This document shows positions 6,804 through 7,539 of a DNA stretch of 7,539 bases, one piece after another. Origin of the DNA: JAPUDQ01 sp049291395. GTDB taxonomy: Bacteria > Patescibacteriota > Saccharimonadia > Saccharimonadales > Saccharimonadaceae. Made by a program: the position numbers and the translations under genes. The stretch is from positions 1 through 7,539 of the forward strand of contig JBATPJ010000054.1 of assembly GCA_049291395.1 (NCBI GenBank), in the 5' to 3' direction. The notes under the pieces are model-generated. The model ran no database searches. It was given only the letters and a program-made list of their open reading frames with translations, and had not been told where the DNA came from. Position 1 is the first letter of the stretch, and the number at the start of each line of letters is the position of its first letter.

Positions 6804-6852
6804 CTAGCTGGTATAACAAATCCGCTTCGCTGCTTGTTCTACGAGCAGCTAG
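6804..6852. repeat. Long interrupted hairpin, first element of the structured cluster
   Basis: CTAGCTG (6804-6810) pairs with CAGCTAG (6846-6852). Inside it, GTA (6811-6813) pairs with TAC, and after one mismatch AACAA pairs with TTGTT. A GAG bulge lies on one side and the apical loop has 14 bases. It abuts the hairpin at 6853-6881. About 15 base pairs form in all, with the same order on either strand. Confidence 0.55.
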
Positions 6853-6899
6853 ATACTGTCAAATGAAATATTTGACAGTATGCGAACCTTTCCGGACAA
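6853..6899 (-). repeat. Repeat unit copy 2 (CCGGA...GGTTCG plus a 12-bp hairpin)
   Basis: Read leftwards this is CCGGAAAGGTTCG, then CATACTGTCAAATA, then the hairpin return. The hairpin pairs ATACTGTCAAAT (6853-6864) with ATTTGACAGTAT (6870-6881), a perfect 12-bp stem with a 5-base loop. It aligns with the unit at 6960-7009. Both have CCGGA, GGTTCG and CTGTCAAATA in the same order and spacing, apart from small indels. The upstream TTTCC/GGAAA pairing (6889-6916) may add a second, weaker stem. Confidence 0.7.
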
Positions 6900-6923
6900 A
6901 ATCTCCCACCGGGAAATACGCTT

Positions 6924-6954
6924 CGATGATAGCGCTATACTAGCGCCACCATCG
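6924..6954 (-). repeat. 14-bp hairpin that favours minus-strand RNA
   Basis: Bases 6924-6937 and 6941-6954 form a stem around a 3-base loop. In minus-strand RNA all 14 positions pair, 12 as Watson-Crick and two as G-U. In plus-strand RNA those two positions would be A-C mismatches. The stem core is GCGCTA/TAGCGC. It lies between the two repeat units. Confidence 0.6.
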
Positions 6955-6959
6955 GCTAC

Positions 6960-7009
6960 ATTCTGTACAAATACTAAAGTATTTGACAGAATTCGAACCC
7001 TCCGGGTTC
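6960..7009 (-). repeat. Repeat unit copy 1 (GAACCC hairpin plus a 15-bp hairpin)
   Basis: Read leftwards, GAACCC-GGA-GGGTTC (6995-7009) is a perfect 6-bp hairpin. Next comes a stem of ATTCTGT (6960-6966) with ACAGAAT (6986-6992) and CAAATACT (6968-6975) with AGTATTTG (6978-6985), broken only by bulged A6967. Relative to copy 2 the lower stem has T-A swapped for A-T (ATTCTGT/ACAGAAT against ATACTGT/ACAGTAT), so pairing is kept while sequence changes. GGTTCGAAT resembles a tRNA T-loop, but no tRNA surrounds it. Confidence 0.7.
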
Positions 7010-7012
7010 TCA

Positions 7013-7026
7013 GCTCGCAGGCGAGC
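7013..7026. repeat. Short GC-rich hairpin
   Basis: GCTCGC (7013-7018) and GCGAGC (7021-7026) are exact reverse complements separated by two bases. This gives about a 5-bp stem with a 4-base loop, lying between repeat unit 1 and the 20-bp hairpin. Confidence 0.5.
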
Positions 7027-7029
7027 CTG

Positions 7030-7073
7030 ACCAAAGTAAATACCCCTAGCGAACTAGGGGTATTTACTTTGGT
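7030..7073. terminator. Perfect 20-bp hairpin, terminator-like in both directions
   Basis: Bases 7030-7049 pair without a mismatch with 7054-7073 around a 4-base loop (CGAA on plus, UUCG on minus). The core CCCCTAG/CTAGGGG is flanked by AAAGTAAATA before and TATTTACTTT after. This A-tract, GC-stem, T-tract pattern is typical of a bidirectional intrinsic terminator, though the T-tract is interrupted. Rightward it could stop readthrough from the membrane gene, and leftward readthrough from the right-edge gene. Equally, it may be the 5' cap of a structured leftward RNA. Confidence 0.6.
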
Positions 7074-7267
7074 GACCCTTAGCCAGTCGATTTATAAAGA
7101 AATAACAGATGAAATAATACGGTGGAGTGATATCCTTAGCGGTCTAAACTATCGAGAAGCGGCCGCATTTTAGCCTCTGTTAAATTGCTCCCCCTTAGGG
7201 AATATAATATTTAGAACAAAAACATGAAACAGGTGCCGAAAATGCCCAGCAGGCTATTTTCAAGAAA

Positions 7268-7539
7268 CTATTTGAACTCAACCACTCTATCACGTCTGAA
7301 TTTGACTGGATAGTCTTTGCCGTCTTGCTGCGCTTGGACATAGACATCGTCATAGCCAATAAGATGTAGCTCTCGCCAGTAGCGAGCGCTTCCTGCTCTC
7401 ATAGATTGGTATCGTATCTGGACATTACCATTTACGCGTTTGCCCAGGTAGCTTGCGAACTCTGTTTGGTTCACTTCTCTGTCACCGACATTAAAACTTG
7501 TTTTGGGTGTTTCTTTTTCAGACACGGACTTTGCAGTAA
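7268..7539 (-). CDS. C-terminal part of a small basic protein with a WYL-like barrel (runs off the right edge)
   Basis: The frame is open from the right edge to a TAG at 7268-7270. A GTG at 7525 would give an 85-residue protein, but it has no ribosome binding site and the frame stays open upstream of it (TAKSV), so the true start may lie beyond the window. From the GTG, residues 31-85 (NVQIRYQSMRAG, then RYWRELHLIGYDDVYVQAQQDG, ending KFRRDRVVEFK) follow the strand pattern of WYL domains: an I-x-Y strand, a polar turn, a middle strand and a closing F-R-x-D-R-I/V. WYL domains are small Sm-like barrels that bind nucleic acids or nucleotide ligands in bacterial regulators and exonuclease or helicase tails. 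This match is from memory of the pattern and is tentative. The residues before it look disordered. Confidence 0.65.
   Translation of the reverse strand, partial: TAKSVSEKETPKTSFNVGDREVNQTEFASYLGKRVNGNVQIRYQSMRAGSARYWRELHLIGYDDVYVQAQQDGKDYPVKFRRDRVVEFK

Larger units (their letters stand above)
6768..7267. other. 500-base region without a credible gene, dominated by hairpins
   Basis: Between the stop of the membrane gene and the stop of the right-edge gene no frame looks like a real protein. From 6768 to 6803 there is only a weak GGTG/CACC hairpin without a T-run. From 6804 to 7073 inverted repeats follow one another almost without gaps; they are listed separately. From 7074 to 7267 the DNA is AT-rich with no strong structure. 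A protein-like tail in the +1 frame ends at 7173, and a TATAAT word lies at 7203-7208. Confidence 0.85.

Noticed and set aside
6853..7009. CRISPR array
   Set aside because: There are only two imperfect copies with unlike spacing, no regular spacers, and no cas gene in the window.
6986..7027. tRNA gene suggested by GGTTCGAAT on the minus strand
   Set aside because: No acceptor stem, anticodon arm or D-arm can be placed around it; the T-loop-like word lies between two hairpins of its own.
6849..7034. 61-residue minus-strand frame containing VRILSN twice
   Set aside because: The repeated peptide is just the translation of the two hairpin repeat units; the frame crosses five hairpins and is not protein-like.
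6880..7173. 97-residue plus-strand frame taken as a whole gene
   Set aside because: Its first two thirds are translated hairpins, including both arms of 7030-7073. Only the tail looks protein-like and is listed as a possible remnant.
7224..7313. 29-residue plus-strand frame after TATAAT at 7203-7208
   Set aside because: It has no Shine-Dalgarno, overlaps the right-edge gene in antisense, and the peptide has no family look; the TATAAT is in AT-rich DNA with a poor -35.

Overview
The window looks like a chromosomal segment from a Candidate Phyla Radiation (Patescibacteria) bacterium, most likely Saccharibacteria (TM7)-like. This is an inference from the style of the proteins, the compact central-carbon gene set and the sparse Shine-Dalgarno use; no marker gene such as rRNA is present. 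TGA, TAG and TAA all end reading frames here (TGA ends the gene at 6180-6767). That argues for the standard bacterial code and against the UGA=Gly code of Gracilibacteria and Absconditabacteria.

Layout. The minus strand carries four genes read from right to left: phosphoenolpyruvate synthase (6070-3701), pyruvate kinase (3565-2120), a 383-residue protein with faint TraB/TIKI-like motifs (2065-914), and the N-terminal two thirds of phosphoglycerate kinase (835 to the left edge). Gaps of 135, 54 and 78 bases separate them. Each gap holds promoter-like or inverted-repeat sequence, so this is probably a run of separately controlled genes rather than a tight operon. Diverging from ppsA across a 109-base gap is a plus-strand gene for a 195-residue membrane protein (6180-6767). 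At the right edge a minus-strand frame (7268 to the edge) encodes the C-terminal part of a small basic protein that resembles a WYL-type beta barrel.

The three recognised enzymes act at the lower end of glycolysis. Phosphoglycerate kinase makes ATP from 1,3-bisphosphoglycerate. Pyruvate kinase makes ATP and pyruvate from PEP. PEP synthase runs the last step backwards, from pyruvate and ATP to PEP. Pyruvate kinase carries the Leu-Gln...Lys...Leu signature of the potassium-independent class. The 383-residue gene is visibly AT-richer than its neighbours and looks like an insertion into this carbon-metabolism block.

The most unusual part is the non-coding stretch 6768-7267. Its core (about 6804-7073) is a nearly continuous chain of hairpins. 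It includes two diverged copies of a 45-50-base unit whose stems differ by a compensatory base-pair swap, a 14-bp stem whose G-U pairs form only in minus-strand RNA, and a perfect 20-bp hairpin with a UUCG-type loop. I read it as an undescribed structured repeat element or a non-coding RNA transcribed leftwards; the sequence alone does not decide which. Smaller structured sites lie upstream of pyk (a 25-base palindrome and a leader hairpin) and of pgk (an inverted repeat over the promoter).
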